A stretch of 64,000 nt of DNA from Simmondsia chinensis (lineage: Eukaryota; Streptophyta; Magnoliopsida; Caryophyllales; Simmondsiaceae), in NCBI GenBank assembly GCA_018398585.1, contig JAGTTD010000008.1, positions 3,856,501 through 3,920,500 on the forward strand, in the 5' to 3' direction. This document shows positions 48,177-57,839 of the stretch, in pieces (within the stretch, counting starts at the first letter, position 1; every line of letters begins with the position of its first letter). The notes below the pieces were generated by a model. That model searched no databases. It had not been told where the DNA came from and saw only the letters and a program-made list of their open reading frames with translations. A program made the position numbers and the translations under genes.

Positions 48177-49896
48177 TCATTCCTTATCACGTTTGAGTCT
48201 AGTGAGGTTAGGGTTTGGATATTATCGAATGACCAAGGATGGATTAATAGATTGTCCATGAAAGTGAAGAAATGGATTGAGTTTGATCAAAGTCTTAAGA
48301 GAAAGGCATAGTTATCGTGTTATGGAGTGCCTTTACATGCTTGGAGTTATGAAAATTTTATTGAAATTGGCAAGAATTGAGGTAGGGTCCTTATACTGGA
48401 TAATAGATGTAATGGACACGAGTCATTAGAAGTGGGAAAGATCTTGGTCAAGACTGTGGTGCCATATCGTATTGAAGAGAAGGTTAGCTTTGTTGTGGGT
48501 CAAGGAAGACATGAAATTCACAACATTGAAAGAGGCCAGATTCTAATGAAAAACTTCATCAGATGCAGTGCAGAAGCCCAGGCAGAATCAGAGATAATAC
48601 AGAAAACTAAGGAAACCCATAAAAATAATTTATATAAGAATGAAAGGACTGCTAAGGAGGGTCAAGTTGGTATAAAAATGGGACATGGCACTGATGGGGG
48701 ATATCCAGCCTCAGGGTTTTAAGGACATGGAAGATGCTAGTGAGGATAGCCTAGATAAAATAACATTGGAATATGAGGGGAACACACAAATGGTGGTGGA
48801 TGTATCCCAAACAAGCAAAGAGAACACAAAGAATATAAACATGGAGAAGGATGCAGGATTAAGAAACACTCTGACCGATGAAGTAGTAAGTTCACAAACT
48901 GACAGAAGTGTGGACACAGGGGTTGGTGATAGGGACATGTCAAGAGCAGAGAGGTGTGACAGTGGAAAGGATGATGAGGTGGTCCCAGAACCATTATGCT
49001 CAGAGGAGGAATTCCCACATGATTTCGTGAATCTATTTGATGTTCAAGTCAGTGAGGACTCTGTCTTGAGGAAGGCCACATCGGGGTCCAAAGGAAAAAA
49101 CAAAGGGAAGAAGAAGAAACCTAAAAATGTGAAGAAAGCTTCTTGTTCAATAGTTTCAAGTGATTTCACTGAATTGGAATCAGATCAGGGTACTACAAGA
49201 ATGGCAAACAGGGAGGCTACCAAGATTTATAAGATGGGGGATGATCTGGGGCTAGGATGGAAGGACATGCATGACACAGTGGTGGAAAAATTATTGAAAA
49301 ATGCTAAGGGTATTAAAAGGGTGGTTAAAAGAAGCAAGAAGCTGAAAGATAAAGAAAAAACCAAGATATAGAGAGTTCTGAGGCAGATTAGGTTTCTTAA
49401 GTGGTAGCTTTTCGAGCTTTAGGTTTTTGTGTGTGTTTTTGGTGTCTTCTTGTTCCTCTGGTTGCGTTTGGGTGTTTGGTTTGGAGCTTGTGTTGTGTGA
49501 TGGAGGTGTGGGGAGCTTTGCCGTCATTTCTTCTTTAGGTGTCCTGTGTTCGTGTTTGGTAGAGTGAGCTACTTCGTTCTTCCTAGGGGAGTATCTTTGT
49601 GTCTTGTTCTTTGTTGGGATTGTTTTTGGTTCTTTCCTTTGTATTTTTGGGCGCTTTGGTGTTAGTTTGTGCCTGGCTTTTGTTAGCTTGTTGTTCTGTT
49701 GAGTTGTAGATTGAGTTGTCCTTAGTTCGAGGTTTTGGTGGTGTTGTTTTTTGAGTTCGGGTTGTTTGGGGGTTTGTAGGTGTTCTGAGGTGTTCGTGTG
49801 TGGTGGTGTGTTTTGTTTGGATTCTTAAGATGTTCGGAATTATTGTTCCTGCTTTTCTCTATTAATAAATAAATTCTCAATTATCTATAAAAAAAA
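47092..49896 (+). mobile_element. L1-type LINE with ORF1 only (no ORF2)
   Basis: Flanks ATTCTTATATAGGTGT (47076-47091) and ATTCTTGTATAAGTGT (49897-49912) match at 14 of 16 and are taken as the TSD. The 5' region (47095-47600) is C-rich with CCACC repeats, as in plant L1 leaders. ORF1 relics run 47650-49371. A TG-rich 3' UTR and a terminal TATAAAAAAAAA follow at about 49886. No endonuclease or reverse transcriptase is present between ORF1 and the 3' UTR. Confidence 0.72.
47655..49371 (+). pseudogene. L1 ORF1-like relic (RRM and DUF4283-like)
   Basis: 47655-47860 encodes an RRM-like segment (IFGNHGKVVDAFVPYR, RYGFVRF, ALVEANGCWVRDAIILVQVARF). 48024-48540 encodes a DUF4283-like region (FLITFESSEVRVWIL, CYGVPLHAWSYENFIEIG, LILDNRCNGHESLEVGKILVKT). 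48685-49371 is a charged tail rich in Lys, Glu and Asp (KGKNKGKKKKPKNVKK). Two stops sit where Trp is expected (48309-48311 TAG, and TGA near 48378). A 28-base G run (48146-48173) lies inside the DUF4283-like part. Pattern and neighbours fit the nucleic-acid-binding ORF1 of plant L1 elements. Confidence 0.7.
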
Positions 49897-49912
49897 ATTC
49901 TTGTATAAGTGT

Positions 49913-50200
49913 TTAATGCTTTTCTTTTACCATTAAAAAGTTAAATACAAAAAAAAAAGAAAAAAAAAAGATTATAACTCAATACCTCTTTAATATTTAA
50001 TCCTTTAATAAGTTATATTATTGTTATGCTAATATTATTGGTCTGATAATACAAACCCCTTTCTTTATAATTAAAAATGATGTAATGGTTCTCATGGATC
50101 CTTGTTTTAACCTTATATCAAATATGATTATAGTGTACAAGGTATAATTATATTTTTATAGTTAGATTAAATATCAAATGGTTAGGTTTTTATTTTATTT
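49913..50200. other. AT-rich, nothing recognised
   Basis: A-runs and TATT-rich sequence with no coding or repeat structure that I could assign. Confidence 0.4.
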
Positions 50201-50573
50201 TTATTTTTTTTGGTTTAACGAAAAGCCCGGAGGCACGGAATACTTGTTATGATCATGGACAATAGCTAACAATATAGATAAAGGAGGGGCTATAGGCCAG
50301 TTATGATTACAATTTCCTGATAGATGAAGCTTGGCTACCTCATAAGCATCTAGATTAGCCGATCTAGGAGACCATTGAAAGAAAATTGAATCAAAATTAC
50401 ATAACAATGACTGCATATCAAATATCTTTACGTCGATTTACCAGTGATGGCATTAATGACCTCCTTATAATCAGATTCAAAGATTACATGTCTTCAACCA
50501 CGAGCTACGGCAAAATGGCAACTATCCTAGCAGCTGAGGCCTCCACAATCAGTGGGAAGCATGCGTAATCCAA
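50201..50573 (-). pseudogene. LINE RNase H-like domain fragment
   Basis: On the minus strand broken frames encode a domain like the RVT_3 RNase H of plant L1 LINEs: ESDYKEVINAI (near 50450-50490) and the C-terminal WSPRSANLDAYEVAKLHL (near 50310-50370). The hAT element cuts it off on the right. Confidence 0.5.
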
Positions 50574-50581
50574 ACCATGCT

Positions 50582-51109
50582 TATGGATGGTAATGGGGCA
50601 GGGCGTGTATGGGGGTTGCCTCCTCCATACCCATACCCGCCACCCAAATGCATACCCATACCCACCCCATTACCCGCCATGGGTACGAAATGCTTACTCA
50701 TACCAGCCCCGGTGGGTACAAAGCTCATACCAATACCTGCCCCATTATCCGCAGGTATCTAATGGGTATCCATTACTCCTAGCGCACTCGCCCTAATATA
50801 AGTATAAAACAATTATCCATATCCGTCTATATTAATTATTTAATACAATTTTTTAAAAATTTCATAACATTAATAAATAATTAAGTAATTGAACTTAAGC
50901 ACATATTTTTTTATTTGAAGTTAACTATACAAAATGGAGCGAGTATGATAGATATAAGGCGGGTGGAGTGGGTATGGAGTGGGGCAGGCACAACAATATA
51001 CCCGTGGTTGCCCCTACCTATGGCGGGTACGCCCAAACCATACCTGCTAGTCGCCTCATTTATATCCATACCAAGGTTGACGGGTTTTACCCACCTCGTT
51101 ACCATCCTA
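50582..51109. mobile_element. Non-autonomous hAT element
   Basis: Ends TATGGATGGTAATGGGG and CTCGTTACCATCCTA are inverted. 8-bp flanks ACCATGCT (50574-50581) and ACCACGCT (51110-51117) match at 7 of 8. Subterminal regions are packed with CCCATACCC and GGGTACG words, and the middle is AT-rich. Reading frames at both ends are artefacts of this word repetition. Confidence 0.75.
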
Positions 51110-51117
51110 ACCACGCT

Positions 51118-51660
51118 AGCCTCCTGTAACGACCCTTCCATTTGGAGCCACAATTTCAAAAATAGCCATTGGGAAATTAGAAGACTGACAACGAAAAACG
51201 AGGCCAAGAAAAGTCCCCCTCGGGTGGGCGGATCTCTCGGCCAAGCATTTTGGAAAACCATCAAGCTTAAAACCAGCAAAAGGTTAAAAGAAGAGCGTCC
51301 ATGACTCAATAATACCCTGTCTCACTGATGATACCATTGGGCTCACATAGATCTCTTTAAGTTACATGCGGGCACTGTCTTCACTAGATTGAGGCCAAAA
51401 CGGACATAGGTGCGAACACTCGGGCATGCCACATTATAAATATGGGAGGGGAGTCATGATTTTGGCACTTTTTGCTCTTTCCTCACGTTCCTTTCTTTTG
51501 AGCTACCCCAGGAGGCCGAGTTCTTCAGAAAGGCTGAAGTACAAGTGGTTGGACTATTGGGGGAACAAAGCTAGGGTTCGGTCAGCATCAATCAAGGGAA
51601 CCAACAATCCAAAAGTGTTCTTTTCCCATGTTCTTTTAATTTAGTGAATTGTAGAACTCT
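51118..51660 (+). repeat. Possible LTR fragment
   Basis: Starts TGTAACGACCC at 51126, a common Ty3/gypsy LTR beginning in plants, with a TATA-like TATAAATATGGG at about 51435. No second copy or internal domains are seen. Confidence 0.35.
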
Positions 51661-53612
51661 TACAGAGGAGTAGGTTTATAGTTTAGCGGGGAAGGAAGAC
51701 TAGTCGTCCAGATCCTAGATTCATATTTTGTTTGCGACGATGACTTATATTACATCCCCAACCTTTGTGAGGCAATTTTATAATCTAGATTGGTTTTCTT
51801 TTTATATGCTTCTTGTCATGACTTAATTTTCAATATATTTTGGATCACTATCTTGTCCTTTCAACTTGAACTACAATGTAACATGTTTTCATGAGCGGTA
51901 AGGGTTGAGGTCATATCCAAACATGAACACAATCTTTTAAATAAACTAATATGAAATTAATGGTGACAAATAAATTAAACAATGCTATTGAGATAATCCA
52001 TATAATACTTAGAGGGATTAAATAGGTTATGCTCTTAGATTAGTTTATTACCCTAACCTGAATTGAGTGTTGATCTAGGTTTTGGGCTTGTATTCGAAAT
52101 CGTTATAATCATTGTTGTAATGGTACATCGTGATGGGATCCAAGTTCGACTAATCAGAATTCATACCCTATACTAAACCTAATTGACAATGACAGCTTTA
52201 ATTTCACATTTCTTGCCTTCAATTTAGTTAAAGCCCAAACAACCCATAAATCGAATTTAAACTGCATCATAATTACTGAACTAACTTTACACTAATTCCA
52301 TGTAGATACGACACTCATACACCCGCCACAACTACAACTTGCTCATATGCTTGCAAGTGCACAGTTTTACATACGATTTAAAATCACACCACTAACCCTA
52401 AAAAATAACCAAACACTTTGTGATTAACTCAAGTAAACTTGAAACCAAAAATTACCCAACTAGTTAGGCATTCAGGTGAAAGACCCCAAAAAATACAATC
52501 ACTTGATTAACTCAAATTGTAAGATGAATGATACGAACCAAATTCCAATTCCATATCTAGCTCAAGATCAATGTATCAATCAACGCATTCAAGGATTAGA
52601 ACATAGGAATTGTATTGTATTATTAACTAAAGAAAGGGGAGAATTACATAGACAAAAGAGGAGGGGGGGGGGGGGGGGGAGGGGGGGGAGGGAGAAGACA
52701 TAGAGAGAATTAGGAGGGAGAGAAAAAATACATCATTATTAACACTAATCATAATCCCCTAATGGCACTTACTAACCCTACTTATAAAGAATGATGGCAA
52801 AATATCTAGAGGTGACATGGTGGCATGAAGGCAGGACTGACTGAGATATGGCGGGTAGCATTCGGGCGGAGAGATGGCGTGGCGTGCTGGAGGCGAGGCT
52901 CCCCCAGCTAGGTGAGATAGTAGCTTGGGGGTATTACTAGGCGTGTAGTATACATGGCGGCAGCAGCCCAGACGAGTGGATATTAATGAGCTGGCGTCCT
53001 TCTGTATGCATTTTGGCTTGTATCAATGAACTCGAAAGTGCTCCTATACGACTTAAATTTGATTCAAAAGTCATGACCCAAGTCTAATAATTTGAACCAA
53101 AAATGACCTGACCCGACTTCAAACCGACTCTATTTGACTCAAAGTCCAAAGTGATTCAAAGTGATCGACCCAAAACCCTAGATGACTCAAAAATCCAAAC
53201 ATGAATCTAACTGACGTGAATGTGATATTACCAAGCTAAAAGAAAAATTTGACATTAGATGGAGTAAACCATTAGACTTATATGTTGACCTTTTTTTGCC
53301 CACAATTCTAAGTAAAGTTCTTATTAGACTCACATGTGGAATCCTCAGCGTAAAATCTATTTTAATTAAAATATTTTCTTAAGAGTTCAGATTTTCTGCA
53401 TATATAATATAATTTTACTTTATAATTTATATGAGTTCATATTTGGAGACCATACAAAGAAAATTATTTTTAGCATACCTTAATGGAAAATCAACTTTCC
53501 CTTCTCTGATATAAAGTACGAAGCCATGACCCAAAATAAAACTAAAAAATAAATATTTCTAAAAATAATATTTTTAAAAGTATTGCCCCATTAGTGACCA
53601 TTTCTTTTTTCT
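51661..53612. other. Intergenic, no gene recognised
   Basis: Contains a 17-base G run (52663-52679) with a following GGGGGGGGAGGGAG stretch. 53250-53350 shares words with the LTR at 51-899 (TTATATGTTGA, TTAGACTCACATGT). Short reading frames here have no recognisable domain. Confidence 0.4.
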
Positions 53613-53621
53613 TTTAATTTT

Positions 53622-54240
53622 GGGAAATCGTATGAAATATACCCCCAGGCCCCTCCTTATGCTTTTTCCAACCCCTCTAACCTTATTTAGACCTTTTTGG
53701 ACCAAAATACCCCTACACTTTACTTTTTTTTTGGGGGGAAAGTGCCAGGCACTTCTCCCCCACATTCCTGCTCTCTCTCCCCCCTTCTCTCTCCTCACTC
53801 TCCCTTTCAAACCCATCTTTTCCCCCATATTCCCACTCTCTCTCCCCCCTTCTCTCTCCTCACTCTCCCTGTTATTCAAACTCATCCCAACTCATTTTCC
53901 TCTTATTTTTCACTCTCTCTCTTTCCTCTGAAACCCATTCCCATGACTCTCTAAACTTTCTCTTCGTTCACTTCGTCCCTGCTCACGTTCTCATGTCCCT
54001 CGCATTTCGTCGCTGCACCTTATTCATCTAGGGTTTAACAACCATTTCGAAAAAGGTAACGCTGATTTTGTCAGTGCGTGTTTGTTTTCTCTTGGTTGTT
54101 TGTTGGGATGGTCTGAGGGAAATGTGAATGCGATTGTTTCGTGTAATGGTTAGGGTTTTTTTGTTGTGGTTTAGTGCTTTTTTGTGATTTTGGGGCTTTG
54201 CCTTTACTGGTATTATGAGTAAGGTAGTTGACGGTAAAGC
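53622..54240. repeat. Left unique part of the giant inverted repeat
   Basis: Pairs by eye with 62990-63707 in reverse complement: ACCTTATTTAGACC, TTTTGGACCAAAAT, CCCATTCCCATGACTCTCT, CTTCGTTCACTT, CCTCGCATTTCGTCGCTGCACC and CTAGGGTTTAA. 53760-53930 is a doubled CTCTCTCCCCCCTTCTCTC stretch. A likely non-coding exon ends at 54055 before GTAACG. Confidence 0.85.
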
Positions 54241-56100
54241 AATTGTTCACGGTAAAGTATAAATTGTGTATGGTAGTTGATGGATGGCGTGTGAGCGTTG
54301 AAAATGCATTACGATCATATGTGGTTGGTGTTGATTAATCATACACCATTTATAATTGGTTTAAATGGTGTAATATCATTTTTTGTTGGTTGTTTAAAGT
54401 CATTAATGGCCTTAAACCAATCATACATCGTGTATAATTGGTGTGAAATCAACTTGTTTTAGTATGGTTTAAGTAAATAGTGGTATATGATCAATCATAC
54501 ACCGTGTATGATAGGTCTAAAGGGTGTGAAATTAACTTATTTTAGTGTGTTTTAAGTAAATAGCGGTGTATGATCAATCATACACTGTGTGTAATAGGTT
54601 TTAATGGTGGAAGATCAATTTGTTTGAGTGTCTTTTAAGTCATTAATGGCGTATGTTGGGTTATAACGTTGTAAAATGAACTTGTTTTGGTGTGCTTGAA
54701 GCATTTGGCGGTGTATGTTTAAGCATGCACCGTGTATGATGGGTTTTAGAGGTGTAAAATGAACATGTTTTGGTGTGTTTGAAGTGAATAGTGGTGTATA
54801 TTTAACCATACACTGTGTTTGATGGGTTTTAACGTTGTAAAATGAACTTGTTTCAGTGTGCTTGAAGTGATTAGTGGTGTGTTTAACCATGCACCGTGTA
54901 TGATAGGTTTTAGAGGTGTAAAATGAACTCGTTATAGTGTATGATTGCTTGAAATGGTGTGAAATGGGTTTTAGATATGTAAAATCAACTCGTTATAGTT
55001 TGATCTAATTAATTAATAGGGTGTGACGTGTTTTAAGTGTATGATTGCTTGAAATGGTGTAAAATCATCTTGTTTCGGTACATTTTAAGTGTTTCGTGGT
55101 GTATGTTTAAACATACGTAGTGTATGATAGGTTTTAGAGATGTAAAATCAACCCATTCTAGTATGTTTGAAGTAATTAGTGGTGTGTGATAGGTTCTATC
55201 ATTACATAGAGTATGATTGCTTAAAGTGGTGTGAAATCAACTTGTTTTGGTACGTTTTAAGTGTTTAGTGGTGTATATTTAAACATATATCGAGTATGAT
55301 GGGTTTTAACGTCGTAAAATGAACTTGTCTAGGTTTGCTTGAAATGATTAGTGGTGTATGTTTAAGCATACACCATGTATGATGAGTTTTAACGTTGTAA
55401 AATGAAATTGTTTTGGTGTGCTTGAAGCGTTTAGTGGTGTATGTTTAAGCATACACTGTGTATGATGGGTTTTAGAGGTGTAAAATGAACTTGTTTTGGT
55501 GTGTTTGAAGTGAATAGTGGTGTATGTTTAACCATACACCGTATATGATGGGTTTTAACGTTGTAAAATGAACTTGTTTTGGTGTGCTTGAAGTGATTAG
55601 TGGTGTATGTTTAACTATACACCGTGTATGATAGGTTTTAGAGGTGTATGAACTCGTTATAGTTTATGATTGCTTGAAATGGTGTGAAATGGGTTTTAGA
55701 TATGTAAAATCAACTCGTTATAGTTAGATTCAATTAATTAATAATGTCCGATGTGTTTTAAGTGTATGATTGCTTGAAATGGTGCAAAATCACCTTGTTT
55801 CGGTACATTTTAAGTGTTTCGTGGTATATGTTTAAACATACACCGTGTATGATAGGTTTTAGATGTGTAAAATCAACCCATTCTAGTATGTTTGAAGTGA
55901 TTAGTGGTGTGAAATCATCTTGTTTTGGTTTGTTTTAAGTGTTTCATGGTATATGTTTAAACATACACCATGTATGATGGGTTTTAACATTGTAAAATGA
56001 ACTTGTTTTTGCGTGTTTGAAGTGAATAGTGGTGTATGTTTAAGCAAACACTATGTATAATGGGTTTTAAAGGTGTTAAATGAACTTGTATTATGTTTAT
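54240..56100 (-). repeat. Left satellite array (82-86 bp monomers)
   Basis: About 20 degenerate monomers of roughly 82 bp, each with CATACACCGTGTATG flanked by TTTAAC/AAGC and GATGGGTTTTA, then GTGTAAAATGAACTTGTTTTGGTGTG. They are in opposite orientation to the right array. A larger period near 725 bp is visible: GAAATGGTGTGAAATGGG occurs at about 54953 and 55679. Confidence 0.85.
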
Positions 56101-56115
56101 TATGTTTATTTGCAG

Positions 56116-56185
56116 GTTTGACTGTGGCATGTTCGTCGTAAAGTTTGTTGAATTTTTTCTTACAGATGGCTTTAGCATCTCCTAA
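56116..56185 (+). pseudogene. Terminal exon of an Ulp1-like (C48) cysteine protease
   Basis: After a TTTATTTGCAG acceptor the frame reads FDCGMFVVKFVEFFLTDG and stops at 56183-56185. The DCG with a following hydrophobic F/K-F-E pattern is the catalytic-Cys block at the C terminus of Ulp1/SENP peptidases (deSUMOylation enzymes). The His and Asp parts are absent from the element, so no active protease can be encoded. It appears to be a captured or residual exon, as in Ulp1-carrying Mutator elements. The upstream 2 kb up to the donor at 54056 would be its intron. Confidence 0.68.
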
Positions 56186-57020
56186 TGCACACAAGAGCAG
56201 ATGGAGACGTTGCGGACCAATACATGTAAATACTTGTAGAGTCATGGAAGAAAGAAATTAAAGAAAATGTATACAAGCAAATAGAAGTACCTTATTCTGT
56301 ACATGTTCTTGTTTATTTCCATATAATTTACATTGTATTCATTATACTCTGGGAAATAGACATTTTCGTTGGATAGGTTAGTGATCTGGTTTAGGGTGTT
56401 ACGGGTTTGTATTAAGTGTAATATGGATTGATTGCTGGATGTGTAGATGTAGCTAATAAAATATAAAACTTATTTTGCTTTCCCTACTTTCCTTGTTTCC
56501 CTCAATACAGCTTTATCTCTTCCCTTTCCCTTACCAGAACAAACTAATTCTAAGTGTATTATGGAGTGATTTGTGAACATTGTTGGAATTGCATATAAAC
56601 GTGAATGACGTTGTTCCAATATGAGTTGAAATGTTTAATGTTGCCATGGATGTGTGAAGATATGTAAAGGGAGATAAAGGAGAGATGTAAAGAATGAAGT
56701 TTCTTCAAGAACAAACACAAGTTCTTTCAAGATTAATCTTTGTTTTTATTGAAAGCACACTTTGATCCAAAACATAGCCCAAAGAAAGGATGCGAAAGAC
56801 CGGTAGTTACCGCAAAAAAATCTGTTAAAAAATCGACCTGTGTGTCAACACACAGCTTTATAGAACCTTACTGTAAGTCTATGAGTCGACACACAACTCT
56901 GCAAACCTGTTCTGTAAGAATGGGTGTTGACACACATCTCAAAGCACATCAAAATACATTAAAATCACTTAGAACACATTTGGGACCAACGTTATGTCAC
57001 AATCTTAGGGGTTGCGACTA
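56186..57020 (+). other. Centre of the giant element: 3' UTR-like and retroelement leader-like sequence
   Basis: 56186-56470 resembles a 3' UTR (AATAAAATATAAAAC near 56455). 56780-57000 lies next to the primer site of the LTR on its right and may be a retrotransposon leader (minus sense). It contains repeated GTGTTGACACACA-type words. No long frame. Confidence 0.35.
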
Positions 57021-57035
57021 GCTCTGATACCAATT

Positions 57036-57619
57036 TGTCACAACATTGGGATTGTGACGGTCAAAGTCTAGGACTTGGGCCCGAGTAATGTCAAGAGGTT
57101 TAGAATTGAGAGTTAGATGAGATGAGAAGTAGACTAAGATGAGAAGAGAATTAGAGTTAGATGAGATGGGAATTAGAGTTAGAATGAGAGTAAGATGAGA
57201 AATTGAGAGAGAGAATTAGATGAGCCAGAGAGAAAGATCACATTTCATTTAATTGATTAGATGATTCCAAATGAATTACAAAATATCCTATTTATACTTT
57301 TACAACAAAATCAAAAATAAAATCTGAAAAATAGTAAAAAATATCTAATAATATTTACATCAAGTAAATCTAGCAAATATTCAAGGGAATCTAAGTAACG
57401 GCTAGTTGAGCGGGCAGCAACGGTTAGTTCTGGCAGGTAACAACAACTAGTTCTGGGCACTGGTACCTTGAGGCGAGGTGCAGGGGTCTCGCGCTGGGGA
57501 CGCGCCTGGGTCGAGCGCTGGGGACGCGCCTGGGTCGAGCACTGGGACATGGTCCTGGCCTTCGGAAGCATGGGGTGTCCACACACAAAGTTGGGATGTC
57601 TCTCTTCAACATAACCACA
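57036..57619 (-). repeat. Single LTR with a primer site on one side and a polypurine tract on the other
   Basis: Minus-sense LTR beginning TGTGGTTATGTTGAAG (57619) and ending ATGTTGTGACA (57036). TGGTATCAGAGC, the initiator-Met primer site, lies three bases beyond its 3' end (57021-57032). AAGAGGGGGAATAAT, a polypurine-like tract, lies just before its start (57622-57636). It contains a doubled 24-bp GC-rich block (about 57490-57540). Confidence 0.6.
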
Positions 57620-57839
57620 TAATTATTCCCCCTCTTAAATTGGTATTGGATTATTGCATGGAAAACCTATGACATCTTGAACCAAACATAAGAGAATTTT
57701 CAAGAAGAACCTTGTTTTTTTGTTGTTTATCAAGTAAAATCCAGGCTTTCTTTTCTGTACATTAACCTCCGCTAACACAACACACCAAAACGCACTTATT
57801 CGCGTCTTTCTGATGCCAGTTCCAAACCAATCAACATAC

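Noticed and set aside
47655..49371. Host RNA-binding protein gene
   Set aside because: The RRM plus DUF4283-like order, stops, G run and flanking L1-type leader and A-tail point to a LINE ORF1 relic.
50577..51304. Pro/Tyr-rich frames on both strands
   Set aside because: They follow the CCCATACCC words of the hAT subterminal repeats.
53574..53954. Ser/Leu/Pro-rich frames at the left end of the giant element
   Set aside because: They are translations of the CT-rich terminal repeat, and mirror frames occur at 63446-63664.
57311..57672. Arg/Pro-rich frames on both strands
   Set aside because: They come from a doubled GC-rich block within an LTR.
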